Positions 30,690-40,899 of a DNA stretch of 64,000 nt are shown piece by piece (the stretch's first letter is position 1; each line of letters opens with the position of its first letter). A program made the translations under genes and the position numbers. The notes beneath the pieces are model-generated. The model saw only the letters and a program-made list of their open reading frames with translations. It searched no databases and was not told the origin of the DNA. Where the stretch lies: the NCBI RefSeq assembly GCF_902806685.2, contig NC_048541.1, forward strand, positions 1,919,465 to 1,983,464, read 5' to 3'. This DNA comes from Maniola hyperantus. Lineage: Eukaryota; Arthropoda; Insecta; Lepidoptera; Nymphalidae.

Positions 30690-30960
30690 AAGACAGTAGA
30701 GAATTCAACCTCAAGAGTACGCATATACAAGGTTTTGCATGATAACAAAATCGTAAAATGTTGGCGGGGGACAGGGTCTTAATGCTTAGTTGTGATTGGT
30801 GGACTCAAAAGTCACGTAATCAAGACAATGTGCCGAATGAGGGTACCGAACGGGCGTGGGCCGACTTTTATGCTAAGCAACTGCGTAAACTTGGCGATCG
30901 GGGGTGTCCGGCTATTAGGCGTCTATAGGTGGTGGTCTATGATCTGCGCATAGGTACATA
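30690..30960. repeat. Unassigned dispersed repeat, copy 1
   Basis: AATTCAACCTCAAGAGTACG, GATTGGTGGACTCAAAAGTC, TAAACTTGGCGATCGGGGGT. An inverted copy lies at 48378-48640. No TIRs seen, no coding frame. Confidence 0.65.
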
Positions 30961-31245
30961 CCTACTGTATTTTCATAGCGCGCATTGCGCGCGAAAATTT
31001 GGTAAACACCTGCCATGTGCCCTACCTTCAGTAAGACTTCGTTTCCTTATGTTAAAACTACAATAGTAAATCTGTAAGAACCCATAGCGCAGATTTAGAT
31101 TGGGCATAATTATGAATAAAATATTATAACTAGCTAAGCAACGTTCACCGTAGTCCGTACCTAGATGGGTGACCTACTTATTATAAGATCAGTGGGTATC
31201 AGAAAAATCTTGCATCTACGTTAAGCCGTTAATTCCAATAAGGTA

Positions 31246-31270
31246 GGGGAAAGGCGTACAAAATGACATA
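31246..31270 (+). repeat. Left TIR of the pogo-class element
   Basis: 25 bases matching 32527-32551 in reverse complement with no mismatch, preceded by TA. Confidence 0.9.
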
Positions 31271-31504
31271 CCCTCCGCTAAATCAGTCATAAATCTTTAT
31301 TTATTAATTATTTTAACATTATTAATCAGACTTTTTATTCTTTGGTTTATTATCTATTAAAATTAAAGAGATCAATCAGCTTAATACAAATACAACGAAA
31401 TTATGAAACTTTTTAAAAAACATGAACAAAAACCATTTTGTCCGTCATAGGCGGGTAATATGACATAGATAGAGTGGACAAAATGGCATACAAAAAATAG
31501 TACA

Positions 31505-32075
31505 TTAAAAAGTGCAGAGTTCGCAAATAAAAGACTTTGTCTTTTCTGATACGTTTGTGCAAGATGCATGCGCCCATTTTTTACAGTTCAGACATTGCAG
31601 CCACACCTCTTTTGGCTTGGACCTGGGGAAACAGGTCATTGCAATAGATGCAAGGGCAATCTTCTTCATCGGCGATGGCAGAGGTACAAGTTTGCAAAGA
31701 ACTGAAATTTGGAACTGGCGAAATCTGACTAACTGGAACTGTGACAGTTTTCTCTTGGTGCGTACTAGTTGTTGGATCTTCAATTAAAGACGGCCTTATA
31801 GTAGCTAAGTGTCCAGCCTCTGATGTTGAGGGGAGATTTAGATTGTCAAATGCTGATGTTCCCTCTTCAAACACAGTTGTAGAACCTTTAGTGCAGGGGG
31901 CTATAGTTTTATTCTGTTCATTACAGTGTCTTCTTAGCATAGCTTTTGGGACACCATATATTTTAGATGCCCTTAACCAGCCCATTTCGTGTTTATTAAC
32001 AGCATCAATAGCTTTCTCCATTGAGGTTTTACTCCAGCTCTGACGGTCTGTCTGTTTCTGATAATTATGAGGCAT
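31505..32075 (-). pseudogene. pogo transposase remnant: psq HTH plus C-terminal Cys finger, DDE domain missing
   Basis: ATG at 32075. Residues about 10-58 (RQSWSKTSMEKAIDAVNKHE and on to VPKAMLRRHC) form a pipsqueak-like helix-turn-helix, the DNA-binding head of pogo/jerky transposases. A Ser/Thr-rich linker follows. Then comes a finger starting DCPCIYCNDLF whose second half (WLQCLNCKKWAHASC, CELC) is read only in the next frame, ending at 31505. In related elements such a finger sits after the DDE domain. Here the roughly 200-residue catalytic core is gone and a single-base shift at the CCCC run (31625-31628 on +) breaks the frame at residue 145 or so. A truncated DNA-binding protein remains possible. 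Confidence 0.8.
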
Positions 32076-32526
32076 ATTTATTTATATTGATATCTAAAAA
32101 AAAAGAAAAAAAATCAGGTGGGTAAAACTGGGTAAAACGACATACTATGTCATTGTGTCCGAACAAAGGGTGTGTCATTTTGTCCAAATAGTAGTTTTAT
32201 AAAATCAACGATAAAAGAAATAAAACCATTAAATAACTTTGAATTTCAACACAATCTCAGTTACAATTAATCTATTGACAATAAACAGGAACGTGAAGGG
32301 CAGAAAAGTGTAACAAATTCACTTACTTTTACGATAAAACAAAATCCAATTCATATAACTGAAAATTCGCAAAAAATTCAAACCGCCGTCTGCGTCGAAT
32401 GACCTTGCGTGCGGTACTGGCGATGCGACAGGTTGCGAGATGTTTCAAAGCGGCCCTCTACATGTCGGTGGGTGTACTAAATAAACCGTGGTTTCGGAGA
32501 AATGCGACTATGTCGTTTGACCCACC

Positions 32527-32551
32527 TATGTCATTTTGTACGCCTTTCCCC
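32527..32551 (-). repeat. Right TIR of the pogo-class element
   Basis: Perfect inverted partner of 31246-31270, followed by TA. Confidence 0.9.
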
Positions 32552-32792
32552 TACTATCACAAAGTCAATAATCATTATTGTGATTAAAACTTTAAATTTT
32601 TGAAGTGTTGTTAACCTAGTGCCACATTTTTATTTATTCTAAGCTATTTCAAATAATAAATTAAAAGAAGAGGCCACATCGTCCCAATTTTGTAATCTCA
32701 ATAGGTAATAACTATTTGTGTATAGTTTAACTTCCAGATTATAAAGATTAAATGTATTTCTAACCGTCAAGTCAGTAGGTACTTACTTACCC

Positions 32793-32996
32793 TTATTATA
32801 GATGCGAAAGTGTGTTTGTTGGTTTGTCCTTCAATCACGTCGCAACAGTGCAACGGATTGACGTGATTTTTGCATGGGTATAGATAAAGACCTGGAGAGT
32901 GACATGGGCTACTTTTATCTCGGAAAATCAAAGAGTTCCCACAAGATTTTTAAAATACCTAATTCCGCGCGGACGAAGTCGCGGGCATCAGCTAGT
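32793..32996 (+). mobile_element. Helitron-like unit, full length
   Basis: CCCTTATTATAGATGCGAAA to AGTCGCGGGCATCAGCTAGT. Confidence 0.7.
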
Positions 32997-33332
32997 AGGT
33001 AGATGATAATTTAGTAAAGGAAAATGAGTGATTTGAGATAATGCTTAGAATATTATAGTGTAAAATATTCTTAGAGATAATGCAATCTGAAAGAACTGAT
33101 AAGGCGTATTAATCCAGGTCACTTGTTAGTTGTTATCGGTGTTAAGAATCTATTGAGAATTAACCTTGACATTTTGTTTTATAAAAGGCGATAATAAATA
33201 AGTTAAATGTAAACCAAAGACTTTTGTAAATAAAAAGCTTTTTTAATGTATCTATAGTATCTTAAAGGGGTTTGAATTTTTATATAAGTGAAAGAAGTCA
33301 AATAAGTGAAAACACGATTGTCCGGTCATAAA

Positions 33333-33609
33333 TGATCATCATCATGATCAACCCATCGCCGGTTCACTACTGAGCACAGGTCTCAGAAAGCGAAGGGTTT
33401 ACACCATATTCCGCCACGCTGGTCCAGTGCGGATTGGCAGACTTCACACACTTTGAGAACATCATGGAGAACTCTCAGGCATGCAGGTTTCCTCGCGATG
33501 TTTTCCTTCACTGTTACAGCAAGTGATATTTAATTGCTAAAAAGTTAGAGGTACGCGCGCGCCCGGAATCCGGATCGAACCCCCTACCTCCCGAAGAAGC
33601 GAACGTCTC
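33333..33609 (-). mobile_element. tRNA-headed SINE, same family, head truncated
   Basis: Body and tail as at 27.7 kb. The head is cut in the anticodon-like region near 33609, where an RTE-like fragment begins. Confidence 0.8.
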
Positions 33610-33614
33610 AATCA

Positions 33615-33848
33615 ATCAATCAGCCTGGTTGCGTCCACTGCTGGACATAGGCCTTTCCAAGAGCCTGCTATCACACACGATCCACCGCCTTCCTAATCCA
33701 CCCACTTCCCACCTTCTTAAGGTCGTTAGTCCAACGGGTTGGAAGTCGTCCCACACTGCGCTTGCTGATACGCGGTCTCTACTCCAGAACACGTCTGCCC
33801 CATCGGCCATCGGTTCTGCGGCAGACGTGGCCTGCCCACTGCCACTTC
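33615..33848 (-). mobile_element. RTE-like LINE fragment, second subfamily
   Basis: Minus strand encodes KRQWAGHVCRRTD-like sequence followed by RRWEVGGLGRRWIVCDSRLL and ERPMSSSGR, then AATCAATCAATC instead of GAT repeats. Same architecture as the RTE tails but clearly diverged. Confidence 0.6.
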
Positions 33849-33914
33849 AGCGAATGTCTACCGACGTCAAAACCTTTTTCCTCTTTATAAATTAGTGTAG
33901 ACTATAGATAAAGC

Positions 33915-34266
33915 GAAAGCTCAGAGTCACTCAGCGAGCGATGGAGAGAGCTATGCTTGGAGTTTCTCTATGTGATCAAATCAGAAATGAGGAGATTCGT
34001 AGGAGAAGTAGAGTAACCGACATAGCTCAACGGGTTGCGAAGCTGAAGTGGCAATGGGCAGGGCACATAATTCGTACAACCGATAGAGGTTTGATGTCCC
34101 AAGGTGCTGGAATGGCAACCTCGCACCGGAAGACGCAGTATTGGAAGACTCACCACTAGGTGGACGGACGACATCAGACGAGTCGCAGGGAGCCACTGGA
34201 TTCAGGCGGCGCAAGACCATGGCGTGTGGAAGGCCCTACAAGAGTGGACGTCTATTGGTTGATGAT
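33915..34266 (+). mobile_element. RTE LINE 3' fragment
   Basis: Plus strand from KLRVTQRAMERAMLGVSLCD through VAKLKWQWAGHIIRTTDRG to GVWKALQEWTSIG-like sequence. The tail after 34260 is only GATGAT. Frameshifts are present between 34150 and 34250. Confidence 0.8.
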
Positions 34267-34510
34267 AGCCAACATGAAGTATAGATGCCATCAAAGCATT
34301 GTAAGTTACACAAATAAATGCGTCACTGCAGTTTCTTTTAGGAGTTGCCGATGTTTGGATATCCATACAAATTGACAAATTAACGCTTAACTTGGACCAA
34401 CGATCTCTGCGCACTAGAGAGGTCGTTCTAAGCTTCTATACAAAACAAAATGGTTTCAAATGTGAGTTGATGTTTATAACTATGACAGTAGTAGAGTGAT
34501 TTCCATTAGG

Positions 34511-34788
34511 TATATATAATATCTGTCACCGGCTGTACTCACGTATTTAGTCGACGCGACGTTAGCCCGACTAGTTTCGAACCCATCCGGGGTCCTTTTT
34601 CAAGGGAGTCAGTTCGCGCACGCGTCGCGGTTGAGACTGCGAGCTGCGCGTGCCGCTGCCCGTAGAGCCGTGTAGAGAACGCGTGCGCGAACTGACTCCC
34701 TTGAAAAAGGACCCCGGATGGGTTCGAAACTAGTCGGGCTAACGTGGACTAAATACGTGAGTACAGCCGGTGACAGATATTATATATA
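34511..34788. mobile_element. Long fold-back element, 278 bp
   Basis: TATATATAATATCTGTCACC, GGCTGTACTCACGTATTTAG and GTTTCGAACCCATCCGGGGT are mirrored to 34788. Arms about 125 bases, with a G+C-rich loop around 34640. A half copy is at 47287-47372. Confidence 0.9.
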
Positions 34789-35017
34789 GTAGTAGTATTA
34801 TAGTACAGTACACGGCCAAAGTGATAAACATCGATCTTTAGAAGGAGACAGCTTGTAGAGCACTGTCTCGGTCGTTGAGACCGACAAAGCGTCATGGTTA
34901 TGAGTGACAGAGTCAACGCTCTACAAAGATGAAATGTCATTCTAAAGGCCGATGTTCATTACTTTCGGTGAGATTCGTAGTTGTACTTTCCCCAGCGAAA
35001 AAAAACATTATGTACCT

Positions 35018-35098
35018 GTAGTACGCGACAGGTCAAGATGGCAATCGGAGTGGGGACGCCCCGTACATCCGCACAGATGCTGCGCTAACCCGGTGCGT
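35018..35098. mobile_element. TAGTACGCGACAGG-type MITE, truncated
   Basis: TAGTACGCGACAGGTCAAGA and core to CTAACCCGGTGCG. The right arm is missing. Confidence 0.6.
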
Positions 35099-35099
35099 T

Positions 35100-35774
35100 T
35101 GACGTCATGACAGGTCATAAACCTAAAAAGATGGCGGGTAGCGTTTTCGTGGCGAAATTTGACATGTAAAAAAATGCATTTTTATGAAATTTATTGTACT
35201 TTTTTGTAAATTTTTGGTAGTTTATTATCACTTTAGATTTTAGAATCAAATTAAGACACTTTTCAAAAAAGGGGACAGGGGTAAAAACCCAATTCTACCA
35301 TATTGCAAATCAATGAAAGTTCACTAACAAGGATAAGATGAGGAGGATAGAAGTATACTAATTACGATTGCACGTTGGCCATTCGTGACAGAAACCTTGA
35401 CAGGTTGCCTCTCCCAGCAGCCCACATCCGCCGTTTTGTGACGCAACCACCGCTTATTCATAGCGTACACTCATAATATTAAACCTTCACATTTTTAAGA
35501 CAAACAAACTTTTTTATGCGTTCAAGAACACAGGCATTTTTGCCCCTTGATTCGCTGACAAATTGAGCGATCAGTGCTATGTTTGGTTATTATGTATAGT
35601 CATTTTTGTCTGGTGAGCCATCGTTTTGCAGAGAAAGAACAAAGTTATCATTTTTGGACCTGTACCTATAAATGTTTAATCAATGATGATCTACATTATT
35701 GTTTTATTTGGAAAACCAACACTAAATGCAGCAAATGCTGAGTGGTGTCCATTTTGGATGAGGCAGTAAACATT
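35100..35774. other. Intergenic stretch, weak repeat signs only
   Basis: GACGTCATGACAGG and AAAAAGATGGCGGGTAGCG near the left suggest a MITE end. The remainder shows no ORF over 60 codons and no clear repeat. Confidence 0.45.
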
Positions 35775-36640
35775 ATTATTATTTATTTTAATAGATTAAG
35801 CAGCTTTCGCTGATTAACCACATCCTTAGGCAATTTATTCCACATGTGAATAACTCTGTTGGTCAGAAAGTGTTTTAATGGATTTGATAATGGCAATTGA
35901 TATTGCAGCTTCATATCATGTCCCCTAAACCTAGGATTGCTCTGTCGCGAATACATGCTCTCAAAATTTGGGACATTATAATAATTACTTATTTAGTATT
36001 TTGTAAGTTTCAATTCTCAGTGCTTGAAGACCAAAGTCTTCGAACAGTGCTTGTTGCCAGTGATGACATATGGATCCGAGACATGGTCGCTAACTATGGG
36101 CCTCATAAGAAAGCTCAGAGTCACTCAGCGGGCGACGGAGAGAGCTGTGCTTGGAGTTTCTCTACGTGATCAAATCAGAAATGAGGAGATCCGTAGGAGA
36201 ACTAGAGTTGCGAAGCTGAAGTGGCAATAGGCAGGTCACATAGTTCGTAAAACCGATAGCCGTTAGGGTCTCAAGGTGCTGGAATGGCGACCTCGCACCG
36301 GAAGACGCAGCGTTGGCAGACCCCCTACTAGGTGAACGGACGACATCAGACGAGTCGCAGGGAGCCCCTGGATCCAGGCGGCGCAAGACTGTATCGTGTG
36401 GAAGTCCCTACAAGAGACCTATGTCCAGCAGTGGACGTCTATCGGTTGATGATGATGATGAAGTTTCAATTAGATCGCCTCTTTCTCGCCTGCTTTTGAG
36501 AGTGCTGAGTCCAAGTTTTTTAAGTCTTTGTTCATAGGTATGCTCTAGTAATACAAAGCGTACTTCCACGTTCTTGGAATGATTTACTTTCACTCGTTTA
36601 GCCAAGGCTATTTCGAAACGGGCAATATGGCCACATTTAC
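35775..36640 (-). mobile_element. CR1/L2-like LINE 3' part, split by an RTE insertion
   Basis: Minus strand. The right piece (36472-36640) encodes YEQRLKKLGLSTLKSRRERG, and the left piece (35775-36015) encodes FLTNRVIHMWNKLPKDVV and NQRKLLNLLK then a stop. Both are typical of the extreme C-terminus of CR1/L2-type reverse transcriptase proteins. An (AAT)n-like tail follows near 35780. An RTE fragment at 36016-36460 sits inside it. Confidence 0.75.
36016..36460 (+). mobile_element. RTE-clade LINE 3' fragment with 11-bp target duplication
   Basis: Plus strand. Encodes FEQCLLPVMTYGSETWSLT, RKLRVTQRATERAVLGVSL and LRDQIRNEEIRRRTR, the RTE C-terminal region, and ends in the sequence that reads back as VQQWTSIG followed by (GAT)4. 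AAGTTTCAATT occurs at 36005-36015 and 36461-36471. A short in-frame stretch after RRRTR is missing relative to other copies here. Confidence 0.85.
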
Positions 36641-36754
36641 GACCATTAGGCTAGGTAGTTAGGTACTCGATAAAAGGAAAAGTCTTTTTGTTTTCTTACA
36701 TAAGACAGTATTGTGCACTAATAACTGTTGTACACTAATAAATTGTGATTTTTA

Positions 36755-37128
36755 GGGTTCCGTACCTCAAAAGGAAAAACGGGACCCTTATAGGATCACT
36801 TTGTTGCCTGTCTGTCCGTCAAGAAACCTACAATTGGCAGGTATGTAAACTGTGAATACTGTGAATTTAGGGTTACATCACAAAAAAAAAAATTGTGGTC
36901 ATAAACTAATACTTAATTAGTATTTTCAATTTTCGAAGTAAGATAACTATATTTATAAAGTGGGGTATATTATTATAAAAGGGCTTTACCTGTTCGTTCT
37001 AAAACAGATTTTTTTATTTATTTTTATGCATCGTAGTTTTTGAATTATCGTGCAAAATGTCGAAAAAATACGACTGTAGTACGGAACCCTCGGTGCGCGA
37101 GCCTGACTCGCACTTGGCCGGTTTTTTA
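36755..37128 (+). repeat. GGTTCCGTACC-type repeat, full length
   Basis: TAGGGTTCCGTACCTCAAAA to GACTCGCACTTGGCCGGTTT. Confidence 0.75.
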
Positions 37129-37310
37129 AATTCTGTAGGTAGTAGGTACCTATTCTGAACGTTTTTGGCCCACTGAATACAAATCTGGACTCGTTTTCCA
37201 ACAAACCGGCATAAAACTGTTAAAACTGAGTTCAAAGATCGTAATTTCCATCAAATTACTGTAAAGTTACAAATTCAACAATTTTTTGCTCTCCTTTAAA
37301 ATTTTAGTAT

Positions 37311-37471
37311 AGTACGCGACAGGTCGAGATGGCAATCGGGGTAAGAGGTGGGGGGACGCCACGCGCGCCCGCCTCGTCACCCGCGCTATCCCGCACCGGG
37401 TTAGCGCGGGAGCTGTGCGAGTATGCGGGGCGTCCCCACCCCGATTGCCATCTCGACCTGTCGCATACCAT
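37311..37471. mobile_element. TAGTACGCGACAGG-type MITE, complete
   Basis: TAGTACGCGACAGGTCGAGA to TCTCGACCTGTCGCATACCA with a long palindromic core (CCCGCGCTATCCCGCACCGG). The 77-codon frame across it is a by-product of the G+C-rich palindrome. Confidence 0.8.
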
Positions 37472-37631
37472 ACGTATCTACGCGCAATTGTACCGTTTTG
37501 TTCGCCATTTGCACAACAATCAAATCTTAAAATCTTACTATATGAATAAAATTATTTTGTGAGATAAATAAGTAGTGTTTTGTCACGCTATGATTTCGGG
37601 TATTCGTATTCTAAGTAGGTACCTAAGTAAA

Positions 37632-37944
37632 TCATCATCATCATGATCAACCCATCACCGGCTCACTACAGAGAGCGGGTCTCCTCTCATAGTGAGAAGG
37701 GGTTTTTGCCATAGTCTACCACGCTTGCCATGTGCGGATTGGTAGACTTCACACACCTTTGAGAACATTATGGATAACTCTCAGGCATGCAGGTTTCCTC
37801 ACGATGTTTTCCTTCACCGTTAAAGCAAATGATATTTGATTAATTAAAACGCACATAACTCTGAAAAGTTAGAGGTGCGTGTCCGGTATCGAACCCCCGA
37901 CCTCCGATTAGAAGGCGGACGTCCTAACCACTAGGCTATCACAG
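37632..37944 (-). mobile_element. tRNA-headed SINE, same family, full length
   Basis: CTGTGATAGCCTAGTGGTTA head at the right, CATCATCATCATGATCAACC tail at the left. Confidence 0.85.
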
Positions 37945-38024
37945 GGTAAGTAAATATTCACATTTAAATGCAAATTAAAGATCTTCACAGTGATGATAGT
38001 ATAATTATTCATAGATAAAATAAA

Positions 38025-38990
38025 AACCGGCCACGTGCGAGTCAGACTCGAGCACCGGGGGTTCCGTACTCGGGTATTTTTTTCGACATTTTGCACAATA
38101 AATCAAAAACTATTAGGCATTAAATAAATAAAATCTGTTATATAATACAAAGATAAAACCCTTTCATATTATGATACCCCATTTGGTATAGTTATCTTAC
38201 TTTAAAAATTGAAAATATTCATTATTTGTTACCTTTTAATTTTTTTGTGTGATGTAACCATATTTCCACAGTTTTCAGATTTATTCCTTTACTTGTATTA
38301 TAAGGCCTAACTACCTGCCAAATTTCATAGTTCTAGGTCAACGGGAAGTACCGTAAGGTTTTCGTTACACGACAGACAGACGGACAGACGGAAAGACGGA
38401 CAGACACACAGACAACTAAGTGAACCGTCCTATAAGGGTTCCTTTTTTCCTTTTCAGGTACGAAACCCTAATAATTTTAATGTTTTAAAATTAATAATGT
38501 TTTACTTTCCAAGTTTATCTAGATAGCTATAGTTTCCGAGAAAAATCATTTTCGCTTAATTTTAAAAGTCTAATAATTAAATAATTATCTACTTCGAACT
38601 ACATTCTGATCTAATAGTTATATCGATGATTATCTAACTACAGTAATTAGTGTTGGCACTAATTGTCCAACCATAATTAATGATCAATTAAAATTATTCT
38701 CATTTTTAGGGTTCCGTACTTGAAGAAGGAAGCCAACGGGACGCTGTTACTAAGCCTCCGTCCGTCTGTCCGTCCGTCCGTCCATATTATGTTTGTCAGC
38801 GGGTTTCTTCTCATGAAACTCTCAGATAGAGAGTTGAAATTTTCACACAATGTGCATTTCCATTGTCGCTATATTCTTCAACCAAAATAACCGCTAGAAA
38901 ATAAAAAAAAATTAAAGTGTTATTTCTTGTACGATAGTACGGAATCCTTTGTATGCGAGTCAAACTCGCACTTGACAGATTTTTTTGTCT
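38025..38990. repeat. Two GGTTCCGTACC-type repeats in opposite orientation
   Basis: 38025-38475 is a minus-strand full copy (CCGGCCACGTGCGAGTCAGA to CAGGTACGAAACCC). 38707-38990 is a plus-strand variant (GGGTTCCGTACTTGAAGAAG to GCGAGTCAAACTCGCACTTG). Confidence 0.7.
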
Positions 38991-39328
38991 ATGTTCAACA
39001 TAGACAAAAAAAGTATAGTAAGCTATATTATTATGTATATTTCCATAAAATTTTGATTATTTAGCCCAGTCTGCCTTGAAATATTGTGAAAGGCATCATT
39101 CTTGTTAAGTCCGCTCTACACTCGCATTCGAACCACAGCCGTGAAATTTTGCCGATTGAAGAATATGTCGCTCTATTACATAATATTTAATAGAACCTTC
39201 CAAGTACAGAAGAATCACTCCGCAAATACGTTTAAGTTAATAGCGACTTTTGTTAAACGTAATTCTTTGCAGTTCAGCTCACACAGAAGCGGCTCTGCGA
39301 CGCATTTAATAAACGACATGTTTAAAAC

Positions 39329-39560
39329 TAGCTGATGCCCGCGACTTCGTGCGCGTGGATTTAGGTTTTTAAAAATCCCGTGGGAACTCTTTGATTTTCC
39401 GGGATAAAAAGTAGCCTATGTCCTTCCCCAGGATGCAAGCTGTCGCTGTACCAAATTTCGTCAAAATCGGTTGAACGGATGGGCCGTGAAAGGCTAGCAG
39501 ACAAACAGACAGACAGACAGGAATACACAGACAGACAGGGTATATTAAAAAGAAACTTTC
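39329..39560 (-). mobile_element. Helitron-like unit, related subfamily
   Basis: ACTAGCTGATGCCCGCGACT at the end, then a different head with CAGACAGACAGACAGG repeats. Another partial pair lies at 40425-40660. Confidence 0.6.
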
Positions 39561-40226
39561 AAGTTTTCAGTTTTCATGTTCATGAGCTACCACGAAAAAT
39601 CGTATTCTTTAAGTAAAATATTTTATTTTAACGGCACTCCTACATTATTGCGACTCTTGTAAATTTCTACAACTATTCTTTCAAGCTTTCAAGCTTTAAT
39701 ATTTTCTGAACAAAAACGGCTCTGTCAAAGTAAATCAAACCCGAAAATAACAGTTCAATTAATAAGTTTTAGTTGTTGTTTGCCTTTTTAATACCGTAAG
39801 CTAAGTGCCGAATAAAAAACCTGCGTAGGTCCAGTTTTTTAAATCCAATGTAAAAAATTATATTGTACCTATTCTTATTTTAGTGTTAACTAACAAAAGT
39901 CTGTAAGTAACAAAAATAACACGTGTACCTTATTTTTCAAAACCGATATTCCAAATAATGTTAATCACACATCACTTTACGATACAACACTCGATATCTC
40001 GATGTATCGATATCTCGATACTATCGCGAAACGACGTTCAACCGACGCGATAGGTATCGGCACACTGCACCGGTTCGCAAAATTGCGCATACGCAGGACC
40101 TTGTAATAAACCATACAAAACAGACCCCCAATCTTACCCAACAGTTAGGTTGGTCGCTTGTCTTGAAAAACTCTGTAACCAACATTTTTTACTTAACAAA
40201 AAGTACTATACGTTACCAACGTTATA
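39561..40226. other. Low-copy stretch with GATA/DRE-like motifs
   Basis: No repeat family was recognised between 39580 and 40226. Contains the TATCGATA cluster and CpG-containing sequence around 40020-40080. No ORF supported. Confidence 0.4.
40005..40012. promoter_or_regulatory. DRE-like palindrome TATCGATA
   Basis: TATCGATA, the Drosophila DREF target, lies in a run of related TCGATATCTCGAT motifs at 39990-40022, in a stretch I could not match to any repeat here. No start codon or gene follows clearly, so function is doubtful. Confidence 0.2.
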
Positions 40227-40398
40227 GAGCCTCAATAGCTCAACCGGTATAGGAGTGGACTGAAAACCGAAAGGTCGACGGTTCAAACCCAGCCCGTTGC
40301 ACTATTGTCGTACCTACTCCTAGCACAAGCCTGACGCTTAATTGGAGAGGAAAGGGGAATATTAGTGGTTTAACATGGCTAATATTCTTTTTAAAAAA
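40227..40398 (+). mobile_element. tRNA-headed SINE (CTCAATAGCTCAACGGG family)
   Basis: GAGCCTCAATAGCTCAACCG, ACGGTTCAAACCCAGCCCG, ending GGCTAATATTCTTTTTAAAA. Full length. Confidence 0.85.
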
Positions 40399-40899
40399 TC
40401 AAAAAATTCGCAGGATAAAAAGTAGCCTAAATCACTCTCCTGGTTCTCTATTATCCATGCCAAAAATCACTTTAATCCGTAGCTCTGTTGCGGCGTAGTT
40501 GATGGACAAACCAACAAACAAACTTTCGTATTTATATGGGTCGGGATTTTTAAAAATAATAACTAGATGATGCCCGTGACTTCGTGCGCGTGGATTTGGG
40601 TTTTTAAAAATCCCTGGGAACTCTTCAATTTTCCGGAATAAAGGTTGCCTATATGTCCTTCAACAGGCACACTCTCACATCTCTATACATATAAAAATGA
40701 ATCGCTGAATGTGTTGCTGATCGCAAATCTCGAGTACAGCTGAACTGATTTCGCTAATTCTTTTTCATAATATTCCTTGAAGTACGGGGATGGTTCCTAC
40801 ATAGAGAAAAATTTTAAAAAATCCTGAAAAAGAATCGACTGTTAGGCGGTACGAAGTTCGCCGGGGCAGCTAGTTTATAATATTAGTATGGATATGGAT

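Larger units (their letters stand above)
31246..32551 (-). mobile_element. Internally deleted pogo-class DNA transposon, TA target duplication
   Basis: Perfect 25-bp terminal inverted repeats (31246-31270 and 32527-32551, beginning GGGGAAAGGCGTACAA) are flanked by TA on both sides (31244-31245, 32552-32553), the target duplication of Tc1/mariner/pogo elements. The 1306-bp interior carries a minus-strand gene with an N-terminal pipsqueak-type helix-turn-helix and a C-terminal Cys/His finger, but no DDE catalytic domain. Short copies of a motif like ATGTCATTTTGT lie inside both ends. Confidence 0.85.

Noticed and set aside
37329..37562. 77-codon ORF
   Set aside because: Runs through the palindromic core of a TAGTACGCGACAGG-type MITE.
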